Positions 17,206 to 26,847 of a stretch of 45,769 nucleotides of DNA are shown in pieces. This stretch comes from Rhodococcus sp. IEGM 1379 (lineage in GTDB: Bacteria; Actinomycetota; Actinomycetes; Mycobacteriales; Mycobacteriaceae). The stretch is from the NCBI RefSeq assembly GCF_030056815.1, contig NZ_JASHKR010000018.1, positions 1 to 45,769 of the forward strand. The letters are read 5' to 3'. The notes below the pieces were generated by a model that ran no database searches, was not told the origin of the DNA, and saw nothing but the letters and a program-made list of their open reading frames with translations. The position numbers were made by a program, and so were the translations under genes. How positions within the stretch are numbered: the first letter of the stretch is position 1; every line of letters starts with the position of its first letter.

Positions 17206-18147
17206 TCAGACGGTGGCTGATCGCTTCGCCAGCAGGCGGGTGATACCCAACTGCCCAGCGACGATCACGACGCCTACCACCAAACCCAGCGCGGCGGACG
17301 CGAGAGTGTTGACGATCCACGCCAGTACCCCACCGACGCCGGCGACGTCCTTGACAGCTTCTTCACCGTGGTGAACGGCGTCGTAGAGGGGGTGGAAGCC
17401 CAATTCGTCGATGCCGACCAGAAGGATGTGGCCACCCACCCACAACATTGCGGCTGTGCCGACTACGGAGAGCACCGACATCACGTGCGGCATACCGCGA
17501 ACGAGTCCGGTACCGACCTTCTGGGTGAAGCCTGACGAAGACTCGGCGATCCGCAAACCGATGTCGTCCATCTTCACGATCAGTCCGACGACGCCGTAGA
17601 CGATGACGGTGATGACCACAGCCACGACGGCAAGAATTATCAGTCGATTCCAGAAACTCTGGTCGGCGACGGTGTTGAGTGCGATCACCATGATCTCGGC
17701 CGACAGAATCAGATCGGTACGCACGGCGCCGGAAACAACTTCCTCTTCGTCGCGAGGATTCTCGTCAGCAGTGTCGTGGTGGTCACCGTGGCCGAAAATT
17801 GCGCCCCAGATTTTGTGCACTGCTTCGTAGCTGAGGTAACAGCCACCCACCATCAGCAGAGGAGTCAACAGTCCCGGGAGGAACTGGCTGAGCAGTAGTG
17901 CGATCGGCAGAATGATCAGCAGCTTGTTGCGCAACGATCCGACGGCGATGCGCTTGATGATGGGCAGTTCACGTTCGGCCGCCAGCCCACGGACGTACTG
18001 AGGCGTTACCGCGGCGTCGTCGATGACCACGCCGGCTGCCTTGGCCGTTGCCTTGCCTGTCGCGGCGGCAATATCGTCGATCGACGCCGCGGCCATCCGA
18101 GCCAGCGCTGCGACGTCGTCGAACAATGCGAATAGTCCGCCGGCCAT
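17206..18147 (-). CDS. DUF808 (YedI-like) membrane protein
   Basis: A 313-residue polytopic membrane protein of the DUF808 family. The N-terminal signature AGGLFALFDDVAALARMAAAS and the following DDIAAATGKATAKAAGVVIDD are diagnostic, then VTPQYV and LRNKLLIILPIALLLSQF begin a membrane part with about seven helices. A loop around residues 120-145 is rich in His, Asp and Glu (FGHGDHHDTADENPRDEEEVV). ATG 18147 is favoured because GGAGGT lies 5 bp upstream; GTG 18150 precedes it. Function is unknown, although the His/Asp loop could bind metal. Convergent with the WYL regulator without a terminator between. Confidence 0.88.
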   Translation of the reverse strand: MAGGLFALFDDVAALARMAAASIDDIAAATGKATAKAAGVVIDDAAVTPQYVRGLAAERELPIIKRIAVGSLRNKLLIILPIALLLSQFLPGLLTPLLMVGGCYLSYEAVHKIWGAIFGHGDHHDTADENPRDEEEVVSGAVRTDLILSAEIMVIALNTVADQSFWNRLIILAVVAVVITVIVYGVVGLIVKMDDIGLRIAESSSGFTQKVGTGLVRGMPHVMSVLSVVGTAAMLWVGGHILLVGIDELGFHPLYDAVHHGEEAVKDVAGVGGVLAWIVNTLASAALGLVVGVVIVAGQLGITRLLAKRSATV

Positions 18148-18407
18148 CACAGACCTCCGGTGGAATCAGTAGAAAGGTATGGCCGGACGGATCCGGTAAC
18201 ACAGTTGCGTGATCGCACGAAGTCTCTATTCCATGAACGTCGAAGGTGGTGGTAGCCGCCTAGAACGATACCGGCGCGTCGGCATCCGCAATAGCGGTGA
18301 CCCGATGTCGTCGGCCACGGAATCTCGAACGCCCTGCTCAGCCCGTGGTGTGTGGCCGAGGCCTTTCAACATGTCGCAGTTTCAACCTTGACCTTCCCAC
18401 CTGCGCA
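18148..18407. other. Intergenic stretch without recognised gene
   Basis: About 260 bp between the DUF808 start and the thiolase stop. No convincing ORF, tRNA or terminator is seen. It should hold the DUF808 promoter. TGCGTGATCGCACG near 18204 is a short imperfect palindrome of unknown meaning. Confidence 0.5.
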
Positions 18408-19577
18408 TCAGCTCAGGCGTTCGAGGATCGTCGCGTTGGCCAGCCCGCCCGCCTCGCACATAGTTTGGAGTCCGTACCGCGCGCCTCGCTGTTCCATGGC
18501 GTTGACCAGTGTTGTCATGATGCGGGTTCCACTGGCGCCCAACGGGTGACCGAGTGCGATGGCTCCGCCGTGAACGTTGACTTTGGACAGGTCGGCACCC
18601 GTATCCGCTGCCCAGGAAAGGACTACGGGAGCGAAGGCCTCGTTGACCTCGAACAGATCGATATCCGAGATATCCAATCCTGCTCGCGCGAGGACCTTTC
18701 GCGTAGCAGGGATGACGGCGGTGAGCATGTACAGCGGATCGTCGCCGACGACGGCAAAGGTATGCAGACGCGCTTTCGGGGTCAAGCCAAGTTTGGCAGC
18801 GATCTCGCTGGTGGTGATCATGACCGCGGAGCTTCCGTCGGAGAGTGGGCTGCTGTTTCCTGCGGTGATAGACCAGTCGATTTGTGGGAATCGCTTTGCG
18901 TAGTAGTCAGATTGGAAGGCAGGCTTCAGCCGGGCCAGAGCTTCTACCGTGGTCCCAGGGCGGATTGCTTCGTCGAACGAGAGTCCCGACAGTGGCGCGA
19001 GTTCCTTGGCGAAATGGCCGTTTTCGGTTGCGAGCGAGGCTTTTCGGTGGCTGGACGAGGAGAACTCGTCGAGCTGAGTACGGCTCAGACCCCACTTGGC
19101 AGCGATGAGTTCGGCACTGATGCCCTGCGGGACCAAACCGTCGGGATAACGTTCCTCGAAACCCACGCCCATCGATTCGCGTCCGATACTACTGGAGCCC
19201 ATGGGAACTCGGCTCATCGACTCGACGCCCGCAGCGACGATGATGTCGTAGGCTCCAGCGATCACACCTTGAGCGGCAAAATGTACGGCTTGTTGGCTGC
19301 TTCCGCATTGCCGGTCGACGGTCGTTCCCGGTACGGACTCGGGATAACCGGCAGCGAGTAATGCTGTGCGAGTGATATTTTGGCTCTGTTCTCCAACTTG
19401 ACTGACGGCGCCGCCGATGACGTCGTCGATCAGTGCGGGGTCGATGCCGGTGCGCACGACCACTGCTTCGAGACTGTGGGCCAGCAGGTCGATGGCGTTT
19501 ATGCCGTGTAACGCGCCGGTGGCCTTACCCTTGCCGATCGGAGAGCGAACGGCCTCGACGATTACTGCGTCTCTCAT
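18408..19577 (-). CDS. Thiolase-family acetyl-CoA acetyltransferase
   Basis: A 389-residue thiolase that either condenses two acetyl-CoA or cleaves beta-ketoacyl-CoA. The acylated cysteine is in VDRQCGSSQQAVHFAAQG (Cys near residue 91). The catalytic His is in AIALGHPLGASGTRI and the second Cys in MCEAGGLANATI near the end. Length is standard. ATG 19577 overlaps the MFS stop by 4 bp (ATGA), so the two genes are translationally coupled. A thiolase behind an efflux transporter under an HxlR regulator is not a standard pairing. Direction of the reaction cannot be told. Confidence 0.93.
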   Translation of the reverse strand: MRDAVIVEAVRSPIGKGKATGALHGINAIDLLAHSLEAVVVRTGIDPALIDDVIGGAVSQVGEQSQNITRTALLAAGYPESVPGTTVDRQCGSSQQAVHFAAQGVIAGAYDIIVAAGVESMSRVPMGSSSIGRESMGVGFEERYPDGLVPQGISAELIAAKWGLSRTQLDEFSSSSHRKASLATENGHFAKELAPLSGLSFDEAIRPGTTVEALARLKPAFQSDYYAKRFPQIDWSITAGNSSPLSDGSSAVMITTSEIAAKLGLTPKARLHTFAVVGDDPLYMLTAVIPATRKVLARAGLDISDIDLFEVNEAFAPVVLSWAADTGADLSKVNVHGGAIALGHPLGASGTRIMTTLVNAMEQRGARYGLQTMCEAGGLANATILERLS

Positions 19578-20980
19578 GACAGATTCCTTTCAGGGACGAC
19601 GGATACGACAGGAACAGAATTGGCGGCGGGGGTCATTCCGAGCGATGCGACTGCGGAGACGAGGGCTATCGCGAAGATGACCCACCAAGCCTGACGGAAG
19701 GTCTCGTAATCGACTGCGGCACCGAGAACTGCGATCAATACGCTGACTCCGAGCACGGTTCCGATCTGACGGCTCATGCTGATAACCGCGCTACCGGTAG
19801 CCGATCGGGCAGCCGGTAGGTCAGCGGTAGCCTGCGACAGGATGGTGGGTAGTGCCAGGCCGACGCCGATGCCGGCGATGATCCATCCGGGAAGAAGCTC
19901 GATGGCATAGTTCGGAGTTGTTCCGACAGAGAGTAATACGAGTAGCGTGCCAGCAGCCCAGAACGCGCTGCCGAGCGCAGCGACACGGCCGGCCGAGTAC
20001 TTCTGAGTCAGTGCACCACCCGCAATGGCGAACATCGGGACCATCATCGGCCCGGGCGCAACCGCGAGGCCGGTTCGCAGAGCTGAGTATCCCCAGACCT
20101 CTTGCAACCACAGGATGTTCGAGAGCAGTCCGGCCGCGAATGTGGCGCTGAACAGAATGGCGGTGATATTGGACCAGGTGAACGAGCGGACCTTCAGCAG
20201 GTCTGGAGCGATCAGGGGTGCAGAGTGACGGGAGTTGCTCCACCAGAACGCAATCAGGGTGACTACGGCGAGAGCGAAGGCGACAGTGACGCGCGGATCT
20301 GTCCATCCCCAGTCAGGTCCTTGAACGAGGGCCAGAGCGAGAGCGCCGATGCCGAAGGTGAGCAATGCGGCACCGACCAGGTCGATGCCGGCATTCGGGT
20401 CCTTTTCTGCCGCGTCAGGAACCAGTCGAACAGCGAAGTAGAGCAAGACAATTCCGATAGGGAGGTTGATCAGGAACACCCAATGCCACGATGCCTCGAC
20501 GAGGATGCCGCCGACAACAGGGCCGAATGCTGCTGCCGCAGCACCGGCTGCAGCCCAGATGCGAACACCGGATTGACGTTTCGCTGCCGGGAGTGCGCTG
20601 ATTAGGAGTCCGAGACTGGCTGGCGTCAGGGCTGCGGCACCGATTGCCTGCACGATTCGAAATGCCACGAGCATCCAGAGCGAAGGGCTGAACGCGCAGG
20701 CGGCACTGGCCAACGTGAACAGTGCGAGACCGGCGATGAAGGCGCGTTTGGGGCCGACGCGATCGGCCCAGCGTCCGAGGGGGATCAGCAGTGCTGCGTA
20801 CACAATGGCGTAGCCATTGAGGATCCAACTGAATTCGCCGAGCGAATGGCCCGGAAAGCTCTTGGAGATATCGCCGAAAGCCACGTTGACCACAAAAAGG
20901 TCCAGGCTGGCGACAAACGGTGCGCCCGACAATATCGCGAGAAGTGGGCCCGTCCGCACAGGCTGGCTATTGAGTTCCAT
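19574..20980 (-). CDS. MFS drug-efflux transporter, EmrB/QacA (DHA2) type
   Basis: A 468-residue membrane transporter with about 14 predicted helices, the DHA2 pattern of proton-driven drug efflux. The segment LDLFVVNVAF near residue 28 is the family motif D1 with its aspartate, and PLGRWADRVGPKR is the loop 2-3 motif A. The motif C-like segment (GPVVGGILVEASWHWVFLINLP) also fits. ATG 20980 is used; TTG 20989 precedes it. It is divergent from an HxlR regulator and overlaps the thiolase start. Substrate unknown. Confidence 0.92.
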   Translation of the reverse strand: MELNSQPVRTGPLLAILSGAPFVASLDLFVVNVAFGDISKSFPGHSLGEFSWILNGYAIVYAALLIPLGRWADRVGPKRAFIAGLALFTLASAACAFSPSLWMLVAFRIVQAIGAAALTPASLGLLISALPAAKRQSGVRIWAAAGAAAAAFGPVVGGILVEASWHWVFLINLPIGIVLLYFAVRLVPDAAEKDPNAGIDLVGAALLTFGIGALALALVQGPDWGWTDPRVTVAFALAVVTLIAFWWSNSRHSAPLIAPDLLKVRSFTWSNITAILFSATFAAGLLSNILWLQEVWGYSALRTGLAVAPGPMMVPMFAIAGGALTQKYSAGRVAALGSAFWAAGTLLVLLSVGTTPNYAIELLPGWIIAGIGVGLALPTILSQATADLPAARSATGSAVISMSRQIGTVLGVSVLIAVLGAAVDYETFRQAWWVIFAIALVSAVASLGMTPAANSVPVVSVVPERNLS

Positions 20981-20995
20981 AGTCAGCAATCTAAA

Positions 20996-21023
20996 CCCTG
21001 GCTATGGCTATGGCAAGTCAGGG
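20996..21023. promoter_or_regulatory. Candidate HxlR operator / divergent promoter
   Basis: CCCTG (20996-21000) and CAGGG (21019-21023) flank GGCTATGGCTATGGCAAG, a short direct repeat of GGCTAT. It lies in the 57-bp gap between the divergent MFS and HxlR starts. TATTCT at 21025-21030 could be the HxlR -10 box, making the transcript leaderless. Inferred from position. Confidence 0.4.
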
Positions 21024-21037
21024 CGTATTCTGGGTAT

Positions 21038-21529
21038 ATGGACGCAGTGCGACTGGCCGGAGTGCTCGAAGATCGGGATGCGTGGCAGGCCACGCACTGT
21101 TCGATCGGTAGGGCGATGGAAGTGGTCGGCACTCGATCTGCGATGCTCATCCTTCGTGAGGCTTATTACGGCACAACCCGTTTCGATGATTTTGCAGCGC
21201 GTGTCGGCATTACCGAGGCGGTGGCGTCGGCGCGATTGAAAGAACTGACCGAGGCCGGCATCTTCGAGCGTCAGCCTTACAAGGAGCCGGGACAGCGGAC
21301 TCGGCACGAGTATGTGCTGACCGAGATGGGACTGGACCTACTGCCGGCGGTTCTCGCGCTCATGCAGTGGGGTGACAAGTATCTGCACGACGGAAGGGGT
21401 GGACCGCTGGCGGTGGCAGATAATGCCACGGGCGAGCCGGTGCACGTCGAGGTGCGAAGCGAATCGGGCCGCGAAGTTCCGTTGGGGGAGTTGCGAGTGT
21501 CGGTGAACGGCGCACGTTCGCGCGCCTAG
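21038..21529 (+). CDS. HxlR-family transcriptional regulator
   Basis: A 163-residue winged-helix regulator. The HxlR core is ATHCSIGRAMEVVGTRSAMLI, followed by the recognition helix region ITEAVASARLKELTEAGIF and the wing with YVLTEMGLDLLPAVLALMQWGDKY. The cysteine near residue 21 (THCSI) is the position that senses oxidants or aldehydes in some relatives. A C-terminal extension of ~40 residues is Glu/Arg-rich. ATG 21038 gives the normal family start. It is divergent from the MFS-thiolase operon and probably controls it. Confidence 0.9.
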   Translation: MDAVRLAGVLEDRDAWQATHCSIGRAMEVVGTRSAMLILREAYYGTTRFDDFAARVGITEAVASARLKELTEAGIFERQPYKEPGQRTRHEYVLTEMGLDLLPAVLALMQWGDKYLHDGRGGPLAVADNATGEPVHVEVRSESGREVPLGELRVSVNGARSRA

Positions 21530-21618
21530 TGGTGTATCTCTCGAGAAGTCTAATGTGCTGTCTGTCAATGACTCTCGAGCAAATATTCGCGAAATCCTGT
21601 CCGAAATGTCTCTAGGAA

Positions 21619-21641
21619 TCGAAATCTTGTTCGATGATAAT
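21619..21641 (+). promoter_or_regulatory. LexA (SOS) box and -10 element before a 13E12-type gene
   Basis: TCGAAATCTTGTTCGA (21619-21634) matches the actinobacterial SOS box TCGAAC-N4-GTTCGA with one mismatch. GATAAT follows at 21636-21641, 6 bp before ATG 21648, giving a probable leaderless LexA-controlled promoter. M. tuberculosis 13E12 genes are known to carry LexA boxes. Confidence 0.7.
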
Positions 21642-21647
21642 TGGAGC

Positions 21648-22675
21648 ATGGGGAATCGGGAAGCGTGGCAGCTGGACGGCGAGGGACTCAAAACAGAGGT
21701 CCTCGACCTGGCCCGCGCCCGCCACGACCTGCAATCGCGCATGGTCCATCTCGTTGTCGAAATGTTCACCCGTGACGCACTCCCCGACACCGGATTCCGC
21801 GCTATCGCTCAGTGGGTGCATCGGTCCACCAACCTCGAGATCGGCGAATGCAGTCACCTGGTCAGCCTCGCACTGTTGTTCATGCTCGAACCCGTAGTCG
21901 CACAATCCTTTTACGACGGTGACATCGACGCCCTCAAGGCCCATCAGGTAGCACAGTTCCGCCAGCACCCACCCAAGAACATCCAGATCGCGGACGTCGA
22001 AAAGGCGCGGGAAATCCTGCTGGCCCTCGCCTCGAAAAAGGTTTCCGACTGCGACGGAAGTCCGAGCAGCACTCCGGCACTCCGGCACTTCGACGCGCCG
22101 ACGGCTTCTGCGAACTCCTGCGACGCTACGAGATGGCCGGCCTCGGGCCCATCGAAGGTGGCGTCAAACCGCACCTGACGATCACGGCCACCGCGAAAGA
22201 TCTGACGGACCTGCAGGCTCTCAAAGACCTGTTGCCGTCCACTGAAGAACTCGGGTACGCGATCACCAACTGGGCCGGTCCCATCAGTCTCGATACCGCC
22301 CGGATGCTGGCGTGCGATTGCACGGTTGCGCGAATCCTGCTCGACCAGAACGGCATTTCCGCGGGACTCGACGAACGAACCGCAACAGTCCCGCAGCGGC
22401 GAGCCCTGGCCGTCGGAGATGGCGGATGCGGCTTCCCCGGGTGCGGGGCCCCGCCCGGATGGTGCGATGTCCACCAGATTTCCCATTGGATAGACAGTGA
22501 ACCAACGGATTTCGACAATCTCATACTTTTGTGCGGTCACCATCATCGACTGCTCCACCACACCGAGTGGAGTGTCGAGATCGGGGATGATCGGAAAACC
22601 CGGTTCTATCCACCGATGTCGGTGGATCCGTATCAGGTTCCGATACCGGGGAACAGTCCACCGACAGCAGCCTGA
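21648..22675 (+). pseudogene. DUF222 / HNH endonuclease (13E12 repeat family), internally deleted and frameshifted
   Basis: The N-terminal DUF222 part runs in one frame from ATG 21648 to about 22050 (LDLARARHDLQSRMVHLVVE, LALLFMLEPVVAQ). The C-terminal part continues in another frame from about 22050 to the stop at 22675 (ADGFCELLRRYEMAGLGP, then CGFPGCG ... DNLILLCGHHH). Intact relatives have ~100 more residues between these parts, so the gene seems to have lost a central block and the frame. The HNH core is also altered: HQISHW instead of HHI.W, and SEPTD where GGPTD is usual. The junction has a short direct repeat CACTCCGGCACTCCGGCAC. Identity is firm; the deletion size is from family knowledge. 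Confidence 0.8.
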
Positions 22676-22691
22676 ACAAACGAATACGCAA

Positions 22692-22729
22692 CGTGTGCAC
22701 CGGGGTAGAACGATGCCCCGGTGTGCACG
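22692..22729. terminator. Bidirectional terminator hairpin
   Basis: A 14-bp stem with two G-U pairs (22692-22705 with 22716-22729; core CACCGGGG/CCCCGGTG) stands between the end of the 13E12 pseudogene and the convergent cupin gene. No strong T-run. Confidence 0.6.
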
Positions 22730-22766
22730 CGGCGTTATCAGCTCAGCTGTTTACCGGTTTACCCCT

Positions 22767-23099
22767 TCAGCGCAGGACCACCAGCGTGACAACGGAGTCT
22801 TGCTTCGCAAATAGTCGATGTGTCACTCCACCTTCTACGTGCACAGCTGTCCCGGGAACCAGCGAGACAGTGTGGTCGGCGACGGTGAACTCGACTTCGC
22901 CGACGGCCCCGTGAACGAGAATCGGGAACGGAGACCGGTGGTCCTTCATCTCTTGGCCCGCAGTGAAGCTGATGCGGATGACGGTGGATCCGGTGGCAGC
23001 GGTGAGCTTTTCGATCCTCGGGGTTTCACCGTCTTGGAAATTGGCGGAATCCAGTCCGTCGATGACGGTCAGACCGGGAACCTTGTCCTTGGGATTCAC
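22767..23099 (-). CDS. Small cupin-domain protein
   Basis: A 110-residue single-domain cupin. The first motif region is RISFTAGQEMKDHRSPFPILVHGAVGEVEF, and the second is VPGTAVHVEGGVTHRLFAKQDSV. It keeps some metal-ligand histidines (H in KDHR, H in VTHR) but the set looks reduced. Likely cytosolic. GTG 23099 is 1 bp after the GNAT stop, so it is the second gene of a two-gene operon. The biochemical role is unknown; such cupins often bind a metal or act as sensors. Confidence 0.83.
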   Translation of the reverse strand: MNPKDKVPGLTVIDGLDSANFQDGETPRIEKLTAATGSTVIRISFTAGQEMKDHRSPFPILVHGAVGEVEFTVADHTVSLVPGTAVHVEGGVTHRLFAKQDSVVTLVVLR

Positions 23100-23100
23100 G

Positions 23101-23592
23101 CTAGCTCAGCGACTTCTTGAATCCGATGTGGGACGCGACAAATCCGATGCGCTCGTAGAACTCGTGTGCCTCGGTCCGAGTCTGATCCGAGGTTAGTTGC
23201 GCGAGAAAGGCCCCGCGTCGTGCACCTTCCTCGCATGCCCATCGAAGCATTGCGCTGCCGATGCCTTTGCTCCGAAAGTCCTCGTGCACTCGGACCGCTT
23301 CGATTTGCATCCGTGTTGCGCCCATCCGGCTTAGTCCCGGGATGAAAGTGAGTTGCATCGTGCCGATCACGTCGTCGTCGGTAGTGGTGACAACCACGAG
23401 TAGCTGTGCCTCGTCGGCGTCGATTTTCGCGAAAGCGTTGTCGTAGATCGTTCGGGCGTCAGGGTTGGTGGTCTCCCGAGTGGAACCGATCGGGTCGTCG
23501 GCGAGGAGGTCGACCAGAATGCCGACGTCGCGAAGCTCTGCCCTTCGGATGCTGTAAACCGAGTTGCCGCAGTCAATCGACGCAGAAATCAT
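23101..23592 (-). CDS. GNAT-family N-acetyltransferase
   Basis: A 163-residue GNAT protein that should transfer an acetyl group from acetyl-CoA to an amine. Motif A reads IEAVRVHEDFRSKGIGSAMLRWA (acetyl-CoA loop RSKGIG), and motif B ends with EFYERIGFVASHIGF. AGGAG in the leader, 9 bp before ATG 23592, supports the start. Followed with no gap by the cupin gene. The acceptor cannot be told. Confidence 0.9.
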   Translation of the reverse strand: MISASIDCGNSVYSIRRAELRDVGILVDLLADDPIGSTRETTNPDARTIYDNAFAKIDADEAQLLVVVTTTDDDVIGTMQLTFIPGLSRMGATRMQIEAVRVHEDFRSKGIGSAMLRWACEEGARRGAFLAQLTSDQTRTEAHEFYERIGFVASHIGFKKSLS

Positions 23593-23677
23593 CAGTGGTA
23601 CTCCTGGAAAGAGTTAAATAGCCGAAATGTCAGGTTCTCACGTCTGGGCTCGGCATTCACCGGAAGGGGCGAAATGG

Positions 23678-24448
23678 CTACGTCCAGAAACGCATGAGGG
23701 CATTGCCGTACATCGCGTAGGTCTCGGGCACGCCGCTGAGTTGGAAGATCCAATAGATCGCGTCGAAGAAGACGACGTTGATCTGAGGGACAAAGAGCAG
23801 TGCCACCAGGAGGAGTAATCCGTAGGGCTTGAACTGGTCGAGTTGCGCACGCGTCGTAGGTTTCAGGTACGGCTCGAGTGCGCCGTACCCGTCCAGGCCG
23901 GGGACTGGAAGCAAATTGAGTACGGTCGCCATCACCTGCAGGAATGCCAGGAAACTCAGCCCGGTCCAGAAGGTTTCGTGGTCGGTCCCGACGCCATACA
24001 TACGTATGGCAGTCAGGAGGATGACCGCGACCAGCGCGTTTGTCAGTGGACCGGCGAGAGAGATTCGGGCTTGAACTTTGGGGGAGAACATTCCCGTGCG
24101 CAGGTACACCGCGCCGCCGGGTAAACCGATGCCACCCAGTGCGATGAACAGAACCGGCAGCCCGATCGAGAGCAGCGGATGGCTGTACTTCAAAGGATTG
24201 AGTGTCAGGTACCCGCGGGCAGCGACATCCGTATCGCCGTGACGCCACGCCAAGTAGGCGTGCGCGAACTCGTGCAGACAGAGAGTGACTACCCAACCCG
24301 CGACGACGAGAACGAAGACACCGACACGGCCCGAGACGGAACCCCACTCGGATCGCCACGCCAGCGCGCCGCCGAGAACAGCGATGGCCACAACCCCGAT
24401 GAAGACCGGGCTTGGCCGCACCGCCGACCTGGCTGCGCTGGTTCTCAT
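23678..24448 (-). CDS. Site-2 protease-like M50 metallopeptidase (Rv0359-like)
   Basis: A 256-residue polytopic membrane protease of the M50B group. The zinc motif HEFAH is at about residues 59-63 inside a hydrophobic helix, and the third ligand is the Asp in NLLPVPGLDGYG in a later helix. About six membrane segments are visible. Site-2 proteases cut membrane-bound regulators within the bilayer; this short form lacks a PDZ domain. ATG 24448 overlaps the upstream stop by 4 bp (ATGA), so it is coupled to the Rv0358-like gene. Placement matches my recollection of Rv0358-Rv0359. The target protein is unknown. Confidence 0.9.
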   Translation of the reverse strand: MRTSAARSAVRPSPVFIGVVAIAVLGGALAWRSEWGSVSGRVGVFVLVVAGWVVTLCLHEFAHAYLAWRHGDTDVAARGYLTLNPLKYSHPLLSIGLPVLFIALGGIGLPGGAVYLRTGMFSPKVQARISLAGPLTNALVAVILLTAIRMYGVGTDHETFWTGLSFLAFLQVMATVLNLLPVPGLDGYGALEPYLKPTTRAQLDQFKPYGLLLLVALLFVPQINVVFFDAIYWIFQLSGVPETYAMYGNALMRFWT

Positions 24449-25236
24449 CGGACCAGCAGCCAAGTCTGGTCGTGGCGATAGAACGTCGAGCGCTTGAGGT
24501 CTCGAGGATTCGGGACACCGTCCCGCACCAGGCGAGCTGCCGGCGCTCCCAATTGGATCGCTCGGCCTTCCAGCCAGCGACGGCCACCCCAGCGGCTACG
24601 GCGATCGACCGAAGCCTTGATGCCAGGCAGCTTGGGGCTGGGAACGATACGGATGCCCGGCACGGTTCCGGAGAACAATTTGTTGTCGTCGACGTACGCC
24701 TCGCCGACCAATTCCTCGGTACCCCCGTTGCCGCGGTCGCCCGCTGGGCGAATCGGGCCGGTGACGGTGGCAGCGCCGACGAGTGCGATTCCAGCGTCGT
24801 CGCGGATCAGCGGCACCACGTGGACGGCGCCCTTGAGCGCAGCACGGGCAGCTTTTGCGCCGGTGGACAGTCGGTATGCCTCGGTCGCATCCGATCGGTT
24901 CTCGGTGACGTAGGCGAGTTCGATGTCCAACCGCTCGAGGCGCATCAATCGCGTCAGTGTCGCAGCAAACGCCGCGTCCGTCCCGACGACGATCAGGCGG
25001 GGATCGGAGACAACCTGCAGCTGCGACATGAGGTCGGTGAAGTCGTCCTTCTCCGGAATATCCGGGAGCGTGAACGACATGACTTCACCCAGCGGGAGAG
25101 GCACCGGTGAATCGCCACATCTGAGTACCACGGGGGTCAACGCCGCTCCTAGTTCGAACAAGATTTCTCGGAAAGTGGGAACCCGCCACCTACCCAGCGA
25201 TACGGCCTGGGAACAGTGGTCGGAATCGCCGCCCAC
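24445..25236 (-). CDS. Conserved actinobacterial protein (Rv0358-like)
   Basis: A 263-residue soluble protein of unknown role. Visible segments include LIVVGTDAAFAATLTRLMRLERL with a Rossmann-like look, a central acidic VTENRSDATEAYRL, and a basic C-terminus (WLEGRAIQLGAPAARLVRDG then KRSTFYRHDQTWLLVR). The central part faintly resembles a lipid-kinase N-terminal domain, which I cannot confirm. GTG 25236 is the only usable upstream start; the next in-frame ATG is near residue 53. It is coupled to the M50 protease gene by an ATGA overlap and is divergent from purA. Confidence 0.78.
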   Translation of the reverse strand: MGGDSDHCSQAVSLGRWRVPTFREILFELGAALTPVVLRCGDSPVPLPLGEVMSFTLPDIPEKDDFTDLMSQLQVVSDPRLIVVGTDAAFAATLTRLMRLERLDIELAYVTENRSDATEAYRLSTGAKAARAALKGAVHVVPLIRDDAGIALVGAATVTGPIRPAGDRGNGGTEELVGEAYVDDNKLFSGTVPGIRIVPSPKLPGIKASVDRRSRWGGRRWLEGRAIQLGAPAARLVRDGVPNPRDLKRSTFYRHDQTWLLVR

Positions 25237-25240
25237 GATC

Positions 25241-25342
25241 CTAGTGCGGGAGCCTGCGGACGCAGTTAATCGAGCTAGTGCGGGAGCCCGCGGACGCAGC
25301 TAATCGAGCTAGTGCGGGAGCCTGCGGACGCAGTTAATCGAG
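25241..25342. repeat. Tandem repeat, 3 x 34 bp
   Basis: Three 34-bp units at 25241-25274, 25275-25308 and 25309-25342 start CTAGTGCGGGAGCCTGCGGA and end TTAATCGAG. The first and third are identical; the middle one differs at two positions (T to C). The block begins 4 bp from the Rv0358-like GTG and fills most of the divergent region up to purA. Confidence 0.95.
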
Positions 25343-25358
25343 ATACTGACCAGCATAG

Positions 25359-26795
<1,437 letters not shown>

Positions 26796-26806
26796 AGTTT
26801 GTGTTT

Positions 26807-26843
26807 CGAAATCCCCGTTCCTGCTGCAGGAGCGGGGATTTCG
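26807..26843. terminator. Bidirectional terminator between purA and nucleotidase
   Basis: A perfect 11-bp stem CGAAATCCCCG (26807-26817) with its complement (26833-26843) and an inner CCTGCTGCAGG pairing. T-rich sequences lie on both sides (GTGTTT), fitting use from both strands. Confidence 0.85.
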
Positions 26844-26847
26844 TGTT

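Noticed and set aside
18148-18407. tRNA or small RNA gene between DUF808 and thiolase
   Set aside because: No cloverleaf arms, T-loop consensus or terminator could be found by eye.
18297-19361. Long plus-strand open frame opposite the thiolase
   Set aside because: A shadow of the thiolase gene with no recognisable fold.
21555-22178. Intact short DUF222 protein
   Set aside because: Its last ~45 residues are out of frame with the family; the family sequence continues in another frame, so it is the first part of a broken gene.
10946-25342. CRISPR array made of the short repeats
   Set aside because: The units are directly adjacent with no unique spacers and no cas genes lie in the window.
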